Of a stretch of DNA of 64,000 nucleotides, positions 8,381 through 15,139 are shown one piece after another; the stretch's first letter is position 1; the number at the start of each line of letters is the position of its first letter. The notes beneath the pieces are model-generated. The model did not search any database and was not told the origin of the DNA. It saw only the letters and a list, made by a program, of their open reading frames with translations. Both the position numbers and the translations under genes were made by a program. This stretch comes from an uncultured Sanguibacteroides sp. (lineage in GTDB: Bacteria > Bacteroidota > Bacteroidia > Bacteroidales > Marinifilaceae). The stretch covers positions 200,868 to 264,867 of the forward strand of contig NZ_UQRQ01000001.1 of NCBI RefSeq assembly GCF_900543425.1. Direction: 5' to 3'.

Positions 8381-10933
8381 TTACAAATTTTTATCTTTAT
8401 ACATATTTTCCCACCATGCCGGCTGGTTTTTCAAATATTTGGCAAAATAGGATAGGATGGTATTATTCCATATGATTCGTTGATTGTAATCGACCACCGT
8501 GTGGTCGGCATTTTTGATCAATACCAAATCCACCTCTTTACCTAATAGTTTCAATGCCGTGTAGAATTGAATACTCTCTCCTGTCGGTACGTTCACATCG
8601 GCAGTTCCGTGTAGTAACAAGATCGGTTTTTTCACTTTGTCCGCGTTGAATAGGGGACTTTGATTGACGTATATATCTTTTCGGTTCCAGGGAAAGGAGT
8701 GGGCTGCTGCCTGGGTGCTGTAACTGTATCCCCAATACCCTTCTCCCCAATAGCTGGAAATAGAAGAGATTCCGGCATGGGAAATCGCACAGGCGAATAT
8801 GTCGGTGCGGGTTTGTAAAAGCATGGTTGTAAATCCGCCGTAAGAGGCTCCCATGCAGCCTACCTTCTGGGGATCGACGAACGGATGTGCTTTTAAGAAG
8901 GCTTTCGTGCAAGCGATGATCTCGTCTGCCGTGATGATTCCCCAGTTGTTTTGATGACGTGCGGAAAACTCCTGCCCGAACCCCGTGGTACCAGAGGGTT
9001 GCATAACATACACGACATACCCGTTCGCCGCGTATAGATTAAACGGCCAACGTCCTCCGAATGTTCTTTCGACAGGGGAAGTTCCTCCGTAATAATAGAC
9101 AATCATCGGATATTTTTTAGTCGGATCGAAATTGGCCGGAAGATAGTAACGTCCGTCAATAGTGGTATTTTTCTTGTATTGGTAATCCCAATCCCTGACC
9201 TCTCCGAAAACAACATCTTTGTACTGCTCTTCAGCCGGGTTATCCCATAATTGTGTATTCAGGTTCGTGAGATTTAACGTGTATACCCGAGCGGGATAAC
9301 TTTGATCGGAAGCCGTGTAAACGGCCCAGTCTCCCTGCTCCGATAAAGAAAGTCTTTGGACGATGTCTCCCGGGCAATTGACCTGTTCTATTTTTCCGTT
9401 TTGGTAACGAAACAGATGGATATAATCCGTGTCTCCTGCGATGATGTAAATAGAGCCGTCTTTATGCCAATAGGAACCGGAGACGGAAGGATTAAAATAT
9501 TTGGTAATCGGATTTACCCGATGAGTTGCTAGATCGTAGATAAACAGTTGGGTATCGTATTCGTTTACAATCTGTCCTTTACGGATGTTAACACCTGTAT
9601 TTCCAAAGGCGTTAGCTCCTCCGCTCACGAGTAACTGTTTGTCGTCGGGAGAAAAAGAGCAATAAATATCGACCAGGCGGTCTTGCCATAGGGTGTCGGT
9701 TTTGTTTGACGGTATATCCATCAGGTAAATGGATTGTTTGCTATACGGGTATTCGTTGTAATCCGGACGGTTTGTGGCAATAATAACTTTTTTGCCGTCA
9801 TGGCTGATATCCATGATTGACGTGGTTTGGTTTCCCCATGTTAAACGGGTGTGGAGTCCGTTTTTGAAATCGTATTTATAAAGGAAATAACGGGTACGGA
9901 AATGAGGTTGCCTATCCATCATACCTTCAACTTTACGTAATTCCCACTCTTTCTCGCTATACTCTTCCGGTTGGTAATAGAGCAGATACGTGCGATCGGG
10001 AGACCATACGTATCCTGAAATCGAGTGATCGGCTTTGACGAGGCATTTTTGGTACCGGGTTTCCGGATCATAGGTATAAAGCGAGTGTCCTTTCCCTTCC
10101 TGTATTAAAAAGGAGAGTTTGTCTTGTCCCGGGACCCAAGTGATATCGCTTGCCTCTTTTCCGTAAAAAGAGTAAATAATTTCTTTATCGGAAAGCCGAT
10201 AGAGATAGGTTATTCGGTTACTTTTACCTTTTATGATTTCTGTTTTACTCAAAAGCAGGTATTTACCTGAAGGGGAGGTTTGTATGTTTTCAACGCGGGT
10301 TCCGTTCAATACATCGTAAATAGTTTTTCCCCTCATGGGTGAAAGGGTAAACTCTACGGGAATATTTTTGAAATCATCTCCTGCTTTGAACGACGCCGAA
10401 AATAAGGTTTGCGGGGTGTGCGAGAGTACAAGACTTTTTACGATTACCGTATGTTTACCCGGAATCCAATTTCTATTTATCTCTTTTGAAATGGTCTTTT
10501 CTTTTTCATTATAAGTGTCGAAAGTGAGTACTTTTTCACCGTCTATAAACACTTCTGCATTGGTATTGAAATAAAAGGTCATACTGCCATTCATCCATTC
10601 TGTATTGGCCATATAAACGGCGTTATAGACGACAGAAGGGGTTTTCTCTTGAGAGGAGTAACGGACCTCCCCGTCGGCCATATCTGAATATTTCCATTGG
10701 AGACCTTCCGTTTCTTGTTCGGACCTCCCCGGTGCAGGAGATAGGTTTTCAACGGATAACGTCGAAAATTTTAAAAGTGAAACGGGGGTGAAAAGTAGGT
10801 TGTTCACATTTTTTTGGTCATGAAAGGCGGGCATTTCTACCGGAATGGGAGGGAGACTCATCCATTCCCGGATTACTTGTCCTTGCACTTGTAAGGAAAA
10901 TATAATCCATACGAAAAGGAATAGTTTCTTCAT
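8381..10933 (-). CDS. S9 family peptidase (prolyl oligopeptidase / DPP IV-like)
   Basis: 850 residues with signal peptide MKKLFLFVWIIFSLQVQGQ, so it is exported, probably to the periplasm. The N-terminal two thirds are beta-propeller-like repeats. The C-terminal alpha/beta hydrolase domain has the nucleophile in GASYGG (Ser697), the Asp in HGTADVNVP and the His in NADHTV near the end. That triad order defines family S9, which cleaves short peptides, often after proline. An extra N-terminal beta-rich region of about 200 residues precedes the propeller. A -7 box lies at 10983-10990. Confidence 0.9.
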   Translation of the reverse strand: MKKLFLFVWIIFSLQVQGQVIREWMSLPPIPVEMPAFHDQKNVNNLLFTPVSLLKFSTLSVENLSPAPGRSEQETEGLQWKYSDMADGEVRYSSQEKTPSVVYNAVYMANTEWMNGSMTFYFNTNAEVFIDGEKVLTFDTYNEKEKTISKEINRNWIPGKHTVIVKSLVLSHTPQTLFSASFKAGDDFKNIPVEFTLSPMRGKTIYDVLNGTRVENIQTSPSGKYLLLSKTEIIKGKSNRITYLYRLSDKEIIYSFYGKEASDITWVPGQDKLSFLIQEGKGHSLYTYDPETRYQKCLVKADHSISGYVWSPDRTYLLYYQPEEYSEKEWELRKVEGMMDRQPHFRTRYFLYKYDFKNGLHTRLTWGNQTTSIMDISHDGKKVIIATNRPDYNEYPYSKQSIYLMDIPSNKTDTLWQDRLVDIYCSFSPDDKQLLVSGGANAFGNTGVNIRKGQIVNEYDTQLFIYDLATHRVNPITKYFNPSVSGSYWHKDGSIYIIAGDTDYIHLFRYQNGKIEQVNCPGDIVQRLSLSEQGDWAVYTASDQSYPARVYTLNLTNLNTQLWDNPAEEQYKDVVFGEVRDWDYQYKKNTTIDGRYYLPANFDPTKKYPMIVYYYGGTSPVERTFGGRWPFNLYAANGYVVYVMQPSGTTGFGQEFSARHQNNWGIITADEIIACTKAFLKAHPFVDPQKVGCMGASYGGFTTMLLQTRTDIFACAISHAGISSISSYWGEGYWGYSYSTQAAAHSFPWNRKDIYVNQSPLFNADKVKKPILLLHGTADVNVPTGESIQFYTALKLLGKEVDLVLIKNADHTVVDYNQRIIWNNTILSYFAKYLKNQPAWWENMYKDKNL

Positions 10934-10982
10934 ACTTCTTTTGTTTATGGTATAATTTGTTTATTTGTCCTTTTTAAACGAA

Positions 10983-10990
10983 CAAAGTTA
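10983..10990 (-). promoter_or_regulatory. -7 box (TAACTTTG) for the S9 peptidase gene
   Basis: Minus-strand TAACTTTG, 49 bp upstream of the ATG at 10933. Confidence 0.55.
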
Positions 10991-11053
10991 ATTCTAAAAC
11001 GTAGATTGTTCGAAAATTCTGAATAAAATTTATTATGATGTGATTTTTATCAT

Positions 11054-11061
11054 TAATTTTG
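11054..11061 (+). promoter_or_regulatory. -7 box (TAATTTTG) for the SPOR lipoprotein gene
   Basis: TAATTTTG lies 43 bp upstream of the ATG. A purine-rich AAAGAAGGG just before the ATG could serve as a weak ribosome binding site. Confidence 0.5.
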
Positions 11062-11104
11062 TTCTGCGTAAATAAGAAATTGATAACATTTAAAGAAGGG
11101 AAAA

Positions 11105-11557
11105 ATGAAAAGTATTGTACTAATAATTATGTTGGCTGTCGTTGCAGCCAGTTGCGGAACGAATAAAAAAGTATATGCTCCGCCTTTTGAAGAAGAGGAA
11201 GACGTGGTAGTCGTAGACGAACAATCTGTCCCGACGACACAAACACAGGAAAAGAAAACAAATAATAAACCTGTTGTATCTAAAGAGGAAAAGGTGACTA
11301 TGACTCACGGTGATGTTATGAAGAAGTATAATGTTATTGTAGGAAGTTTCTCCAATGAAGATAATGCTGTCAGATTACGGAACCGTTTGATCGGTGAAGG
11401 GTATAATAGTATCATTATGAAAAATGATGCCGGAATGAACCGGGTAAGTATTGCCGGTTTTGACGAAGAAGCTCCGGCAAGAGCCGAATTGATACGGGTA
11501 AGGGAAAAATATCCAGAATTTTCGGATGCTTGGCTGTTGATCACGAAAGATAAATAA
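11105..11557 (+). CDS. SPOR domain lipoprotein
   Basis: 150 residues. The lipoprotein signal MKSIVLIIMLAVVAASC puts the lipidated cysteine at residue 17. An acidic, low-complexity linker (EEEEDVVVVDE) follows, then a C-terminal SPOR fold from about residue 75 (YNVIVGSFSNEDNAVRLRNR, then a VSIAGFDEE strand and the R/E-rich end). SPOR domains bind denuded peptidoglycan at the division septum, so an envelope or division role is likely. The gene is monocistronic, with a -7 box upstream and a terminator downstream. Confidence 0.88.
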   Translation: MKSIVLIIMLAVVAASCGTNKKVYAPPFEEEEDVVVVDEQSVPTTQTQEKKTNNKPVVSKEEKVTMTHGDVMKKYNVIVGSFSNEDNAVRLRNRLIGEGYNSIIMKNDAGMNRVSIAGFDEEAPARAELIRVREKYPEFSDAWLLITKDK

Positions 11558-11576
11558 CAAAGTCTGGTAAAATCGT

Positions 11577-11616
11577 AATACCGCTTATGATCGTTTTTAA
11601 CCTCATGAGCGGTATT
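11577..11616 (+). terminator. Terminator after the SPOR lipoprotein gene
   Basis: AATACCGCTTATGA and TCATGAGCGGTATT form a hairpin with one bulge around a T-rich loop, followed by TTTAAT. Confidence 0.65.
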
Positions 11617-11729
11617 TTAATTATCAATTTACGCGATACCTTTTCTGTCGCTATAACAAAGCCGCTATGAGATTGAATGTTAAATTGTCGATTATATCAG
11701 ATAGCGATTACTTGCCGATCGGTTGTTTC

Positions 11730-12713
11730 TTATATTAATTCGATTCCTACCGTATCGTTCGGGTCATTTTCTTTTTTATCTGTCTGTTTTCCTTCTGATA
11801 GAGAGGTGTATCCGCTTTTTTCTCCCTCCATGCTTTCCGGTTCTGTCGGCATTTGTTCGGATTCCAAGGATTCCATAACATCTTCTTCCACGGGAATATT
11901 TTCAACCGTGTTTATAACGTTCTCTGTCGTTGGAGTCTCGTTTTCCAAATTCCGAGCTAAAACCTCCGGGTTACTTTCCACTATATTTTCTATCTCTTCT
12001 TCGCTTAATGGCGGGTTCTCTGCTACAATGTCAGAAAAAGAGTGATCTTCAAAGATGGCGCCGTTTTCACATCGGAAAACCCGTCCGGGAAATTTGGTGA
12101 TCAGATCGTACTGGTGGGTTGCTATGATAACCGTTTTTCCGCTGTCACAAATGTCTTTCAGTAGTTCGATCAAGTGGTAGGAAGTTTCCGGGTCTATATT
12201 TCCGGTCGGTTCGTCTGCCAGGATAATGGGAGGGGCGTTTAATAAAGCCCGAGCCAGTACAATACGTTGTTGCTCACCTCCGGAGAGCTGGTGTGGAAAT
12301 TTATCTTTTTTATCCGGCATCTCCACTTTTTCGAGTACTTCATCTATCCGTTCCCGGATCGCTTTTTTGTCTTTCCATCCTGTTGCCCGCAATACAAATT
12401 CCAAGTTGGCGTAAACATTTCTATCCGTAAGTAGTTTGAAGTCTTGAAATACAATACCGCATTTCCGTCGCAATAGGGCAATATGGGATTTTTTGATCTT
12501 ACCTAACTTATATCCGGCAACTTCCGCCTTTCCGTACTCCAAAGGTATTTCCGCGTATAATGTTTTTAATAGAGACGTTTTTCCGCTACCTACTCTTCCG
12601 ATGATGTAGACAAATTCGCCCTCTGTAATCTCCAGGTTAACATTTTTCAATACCGTGTTTTTTTGTTGACGGATAGCTGCTTGCTCCAGTTTGATAATAG
12701 TTCCCATAGACAT
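11730..12713 (-). CDS. ftsE: FtsE-like ABC transporter ATP-binding protein with acidic tail
   Basis: 327 residues. ATPase motifs: Walker A GRVGSGKTS, Q-loop VFQDFKLL, signature LSGGEQQR, Walker B IILADEPTG and H-loop ATHQYDL. The order, the TDRNVYANL segment and the size of the core (about 225 residues) match FtsE, which with FtsX regulates peptidoglycan hydrolases at the septum. FtsX is not adjacent. An additional acidic, Glu/Pro-rich tail of about 95 residues follows, absent from canonical FtsE and probably disordered. It is the last gene of a minus-strand unit, 47 bp after the rpe stop. Confidence 0.85.
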   Translation of the reverse strand: MSMGTIIKLEQAAIRQQKNTVLKNVNLEITEGEFVYIIGRVGSGKTSLLKTLYAEIPLEYGKAEVAGYKLGKIKKSHIALLRRKCGIVFQDFKLLTDRNVYANLEFVLRATGWKDKKAIRERIDEVLEKVEMPDKKDKFPHQLSGGEQQRIVLARALLNAPPIILADEPTGNIDPETSYHLIELLKDICDSGKTVIIATHQYDLITKFPGRVFRCENGAIFEDHSFSDIVAENPPLSEEEIENIVESNPEVLARNLENETPTTENVINTVENIPVEEDVMESLESEQMPTEPESMEGEKSGYTSLSEGKQTDKKENDPNDTVGIELI

Positions 12714-12760
12714 AAGCGTATCGTTTTACTATTTGTTTTTCCACTCTTTCGACCGGCGGA

Positions 12761-13411
12761 TTATAAATTTTTTAGTCCTTCTATATTTTTTTTCGGATCC
12801 GGAGAGTTGAATACGAAACTCCCCGCTACCAATGCATCGGCTCCGGCTTCCACAAGACGACGCCCTGTCTCGAAATTCACACCGCCATCGACTTCTATAC
12901 AGGCGGAGGATGTCGTTTCTTTTATCAGTTGTTTGAGTTTTGTAACTTTCTGTAATGTACTTTCTATAAAAGACTGTCCTCCGAATCCGGGATTGACACT
13001 CATCAGCAAAACCACATCTATGTCTTGAATGATATCGTCTAAGTCGTGTACCGGAGTATGCGGATTGAGTGCTACCCCGGCTTTCATTCCCAGCGATTTG
13101 ATCTGTTGTAAAGTCCGATGTAAATGTGTGCACGCTTCGTAATGAACCGTCAATATATCGGCTCCCGCTTTGTGAAAAGCTTCCACGTAACGTTCGGGTT
13201 GAATGATCATCAAATGCACATCCAATGGTTTTCGGGCCGCCTTCTTTATTTGAGATACGAGTGGTAAACCGTAAGATATGTTCGGAACGAAGACCCCGTC
13301 CATGATATCCAAATGAAACCAGTCTGCCGGACTCTCGTTAACCATTTCTATATCTTTGGCTAAATGAAGGAAATCGGCAGATAGCAGGGAAGGAGAGACT
13401 ATGATACTCAT
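12761..13411 (-). CDS. rpe: Ribulose-phosphate 3-epimerase
   Basis: 216 residues, standard length. Conserved segments include SPSLLSADF at the N-terminus, FHLDIMDGVFVPN with metal-binding His and Asp, VHLMI with metal His, VNPGFGGQSF, and EVDGGVN with the catalytic Asp. The enzyme interconverts D-ribulose 5-phosphate and D-xylulose 5-phosphate in the pentose phosphate pathway. It is the middle gene of a probable operon with the carbonic anhydrase-like gene upstream (41 bp) and the FtsE-like gene downstream. Confidence 0.96.
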   Translation of the reverse strand: MSIIVSPSLLSADFLHLAKDIEMVNESPADWFHLDIMDGVFVPNISYGLPLVSQIKKAARKPLDVHLMIIQPERYVEAFHKAGADILTVHYEACTHLHRTLQQIKSLGMKAGVALNPHTPVHDLDDIIQDIDVVLLMSVNPGFGGQSFIESTLQKVTKLKQLIKETTSSACIEVDGGVNFETGRRLVEAGADALVAGSFVFNSPDPKKNIEGLKNL

Positions 13412-13452
13412 TTTATTAACAGACGATTAATTTATAACAGGTTATTTTTATA

Positions 13453-13965
13453 TTATTTATACCAGCTTGCATACATGGAATAGGAGTTCACGATGCGTTC
13501 CACCTCGTCACGAAGTAATTCCGGTCCCATCTCTTTCAGCTTTTTGGCCGGGGCTCCGGCATATACCCAGCCGGATTCGACCACGGTACCTTTGGTTACC
13601 ACACTTCCTGCAGCAACAATAGAATTGCTTTCTATAACGGCATTATCCAGTACGATGGCTCCCATACCGATCAGTACATTATCGTGAATCGTGCATCCGT
13701 GAACGACCGCATTATGTGCAATAGATACATTATTACCTATATTCGTGGGTGACTTTTTATAGGTAGCGTGGATTGTCGCATTATCCTGAATATTTACATT
13801 ATTGCCTATCTTTATATAATGTACATCTCCTCGTAATACGGCACCGTACCAAATACTACAATTATCACCCGTTTCTACTTCTCCGATGATCGCTGCATTT
13901 TCAGCAATAAAACAATTTTCTCCGAATTTAGGAGTATGTCCGTTTAATTCTCTAATAATTGCCAT
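13453..13965 (-). CDS. Gamma carbonic anhydrase family protein
   Basis: 170 residues from the ATG at 13965. The frame continues to 14022, but a TAATTTCG near-match to the -7 box at 13993-14000 lies in that extension, and MAIIRELNGHTPKFG is the usual start. The left-handed beta-helix hexapeptide pattern is clear (FIAENAAIIGEV, NCSIWYGAVLRGDV). The zinc-binding histidines sit in IAHNAVVHGCTIHDN. The family includes active carbonic anhydrases and relatives of uncertain activity (YrdA/PaaY type). It heads the operon with rpe and the FtsE-like gene. Confidence 0.9.
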   Translation of the reverse strand: MAIIRELNGHTPKFGENCFIAENAAIIGEVETGDNCSIWYGAVLRGDVHYIKIGNNVNIQDNATIHATYKKSPTNIGNNVSIAHNAVVHGCTIHDNVLIGMGAIVLDNAVIESNSIVAAGSVVTKGTVVESGWVYAGAPAKKLKEMGPELLRDEVERIVNSYSMYASWYK

Positions 13966-14131
13966 AATAAAATCATAATTATTTTCAGGATTCGAAATTA
14001 CGAAATATGCATCAGAAAACAATTTCCTTTTGAGATTTTATATATTCTTTTTGAAACACTCTGAAATTTCTTACGTATAAGACGATGTACAATTAAACGA
14101 AACGATCACTTTTAATGAAGGAGGATAAATT

Positions 14132-14566
14132 ATGAGTATAGTGAAAAGAAATAGTGATTTAAGGCCGTTTTATTCTAATCTTTTGGATGATTTTTTTGAT
14201 ACATGGCCCAAGACAGTTAACGAACAAAGAGGTATTCCGGCCTTGAATGTGAAAGAAGACGATAAGAACCTGACCTTGGAACTTCAAGTTCCGGGAATGA
14301 AAAAAGAAGATATTAAGTTAGAGTATAAAGATGGTTTTCTGACTATATCCGGAGAACAAAAAGAGGAGAAGGAGGAGCAAGATAGTAAGCAAAAATTTTT
14401 GAGGAGAGAATTTACTTCCGTCTCTTTTCATCGTACGATAGAGTTACCGGAAGATAAATACGATGTCGGTAAGGCGGAAGCAGTTTATAAAGACGGTATT
14501 TTGGATATTACGATGCCCAAAAATGAAGAGAGAGCTAAGTTAAATAAGACGATACAGGTAAAGTAG
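14132..14566 (+). CDS. Hsp20/alpha-crystallin family small heat-shock protein
   Basis: 144 residues. The N-terminus (LRPFYSNLLDDFFDTWP) is the usual oligomerisation segment. The alpha-crystallin domain (about residues 40-135) shows LELQVPGMKKEDIKLEYKDG, LTISGEQ and the closing A-x-Y-x-DGIL-x-I-x-x-P motif. The protein is an ATP-independent holdase chaperone in the cytoplasm. It has an unusually good ribosome binding site for this genome (AAGGAGGATAAATT before the ATG), suggesting high translation on induction. Monocistronic, with its own terminator. Confidence 0.95.
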   Translation: MSIVKRNSDLRPFYSNLLDDFFDTWPKTVNEQRGIPALNVKEDDKNLTLELQVPGMKKEDIKLEYKDGFLTISGEQKEEKEEQDSKQKFLRREFTSVSFHRTIELPEDKYDVGKAEAVYKDGILDITMPKNEERAKLNKTIQVK

Positions 14567-14582
14567 GTGGTTTTATTTTGAG

Positions 14583-14618
14583 TGATCGGTCGATTTTGAA
14601 AAAAATCGGCCGATTTTT
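14583..14618 (+). terminator. Terminator after the Hsp20 gene
   Basis: ATCGGTCGATTTT and AAAATCGGCCGAT form a hairpin followed by TTTTTG. The trailing T-run overlaps the -33 element of the tRNA-Gly promoter. Confidence 0.75.
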
Positions 14619-14647
14619 TGTTCTTTTTTGAAAAAGAATTTACTTTG
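14617..14647 (+). promoter_or_regulatory. Promoter of the tRNA-Gly(GCC) locus
   Basis: TTTG at 14617-14620 and TTACTTTG at 14640-14647 are 19 bp apart, the Bacteroidetes -33/-7 spacing, with one mismatch in the -7 box. Transcription would begin near 14652, upstream of the half-tRNA copy, so leader and tRNA share one transcript. Confidence 0.55.
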
Positions 14648-14704
14648 TGCAGGCACAATAAAAGGCATAAAGATGCCATTTCAGAAGCGTTATTTGATAT
14701 ATTT

Positions 14705-14808
14705 GCGAAAATAGCTCAGTTGGTAGAGCATAACCTTGCCCGAAGCGAAGCGTCATTGACACAACCTTGGCGAGGTTTGAAGATACCAGAAGCGTATTTG
14801 ATATATTT
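14705..14808 (+). other. tRNA-Gly(GCC) leader: 5' half-tRNA copy plus inverted anticodon arm
   Basis: 14705-14740 is an exact copy of nucleotides 1-36 of the tRNA-Gly at 14809, ending after the anticodon GCC. The spacer 14741-14808 does not continue as a tRNA. On the minus strand the spacer reads AAACC-TCGCCAA-GGTTG, an anticodon-arm-like hairpin with anticodon GCC. In RNA, AACCTTGCC of the half copy can pair over 9 bp (one G.U) with GGCGAGGTT of the spacer. The segment 14682-14740 repeats at 14787-14844 with one indel (period 104 nt at the tRNA). The function is unknown. Confidence 0.75.
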
Positions 14809-14881
14809 GCGAAAATAGCTCAGTTGGTAGAGCATAACCTTGCCAAGGTTAGGGTCGCGGGTTCGAGTCCCGTTTTTCGCT
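14809..14881 (+). tRNA. tRNA-Gly (GCC)
   Basis: 73 nt with discriminator T. Acceptor GCGAAAA/TTTTCGC, D arm GCTC/GAGC, anticodon arm TAACC-TTGCCAA-GGTTA, variable GGGTC, T arm GCGGG-TTCGAGT-CCCGT. All stems pair. CCA is not encoded. It decodes GGC and GGU. The half-tRNA leader lies directly upstream. Confidence 0.95.
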
Positions 14882-14888
14882 CTTGTAG

Positions 14889-14926
14889 AACGTAGTTCGA
14901 TCTTCATTCGGACGACGTTTTTTTTT
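14889..14926 (+). terminator. Terminator of the tRNA-Gly(GCC) locus
   Basis: AACGT/ACGTT outer and TTCGA/TCGGA inner stems (with a 2-nt internal loop) are followed by a run of T. It starts 8 bp after the tRNA. Confidence 0.7.
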
Positions 14927-15029
14927 ATTTCTATAGAAAAAATCTTTATATTAATAATATAGCAACTATTTTTTTGTTTTTTACATACTAAATATTTAGT
15001 TTTACGAAAATTAAATATGTATAAAAATA

Positions 15030-15128
15030 ATGAGGATAGTTAGCTATCCGGACGGTAAATTCAAAATTTCCGTTAGGTCTGCCGACATTAATGAAGGGAA
15101 TCAGATCAGATATTATTTACCATTTTAA
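15030..15128 (+). CDS. Possible 32-residue small ORF
   Basis: An ATG at 15030 opens a frame of 32 codons ending in TAA, 11 bp before the start of the large membrane protein gene. The peptide (MRIVSYPDGKFKISVRSADI then NEGNQIRYYLPF) has ordinary protein composition and no signal peptide. No ribosome binding site or clear -7 box is visible. It may be a small co-translated gene, a remnant or chance; I do not recognise it. Confidence 0.25.
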   Translation: MRIVSYPDGKFKISVRSADINEGNQIRYYLPF

Positions 15129-15139
15129 CTAAATGATTT

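Noticed and set aside
14741..14808. Classical T-box riboswitch
   Set aside because: T-boxes are known mainly in Firmicutes and Actinobacteria, precede protein genes, and have a conserved T-box antiterminator sequence that is not present here.
14798..14808. TATATTTG as the promoter directly before tRNA-Gly(GCC)
   Set aside because: The box abuts the first base of the tRNA, so transcription would start inside the tRNA; the match comes from the tRNA 5' end itself.
14618..14818. Open frame of 66 codons across the tRNA-Gly(GCC) leader
   Set aside because: It is a translation of the half-tRNA and spacer; the peptide contains the tRNA-derived AQLVEHNL string and has no independent coding support.
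14705..14881. Intron-containing tRNA-Gly (half copy joined to the 3' half after removal of 104 nt)
   Set aside because: The intervening sequence is a direct repeat of the 5' half plus spacer, far too short for a group I intron, and an intact uninterrupted tRNA is present, so tandem duplication explains it more simply.
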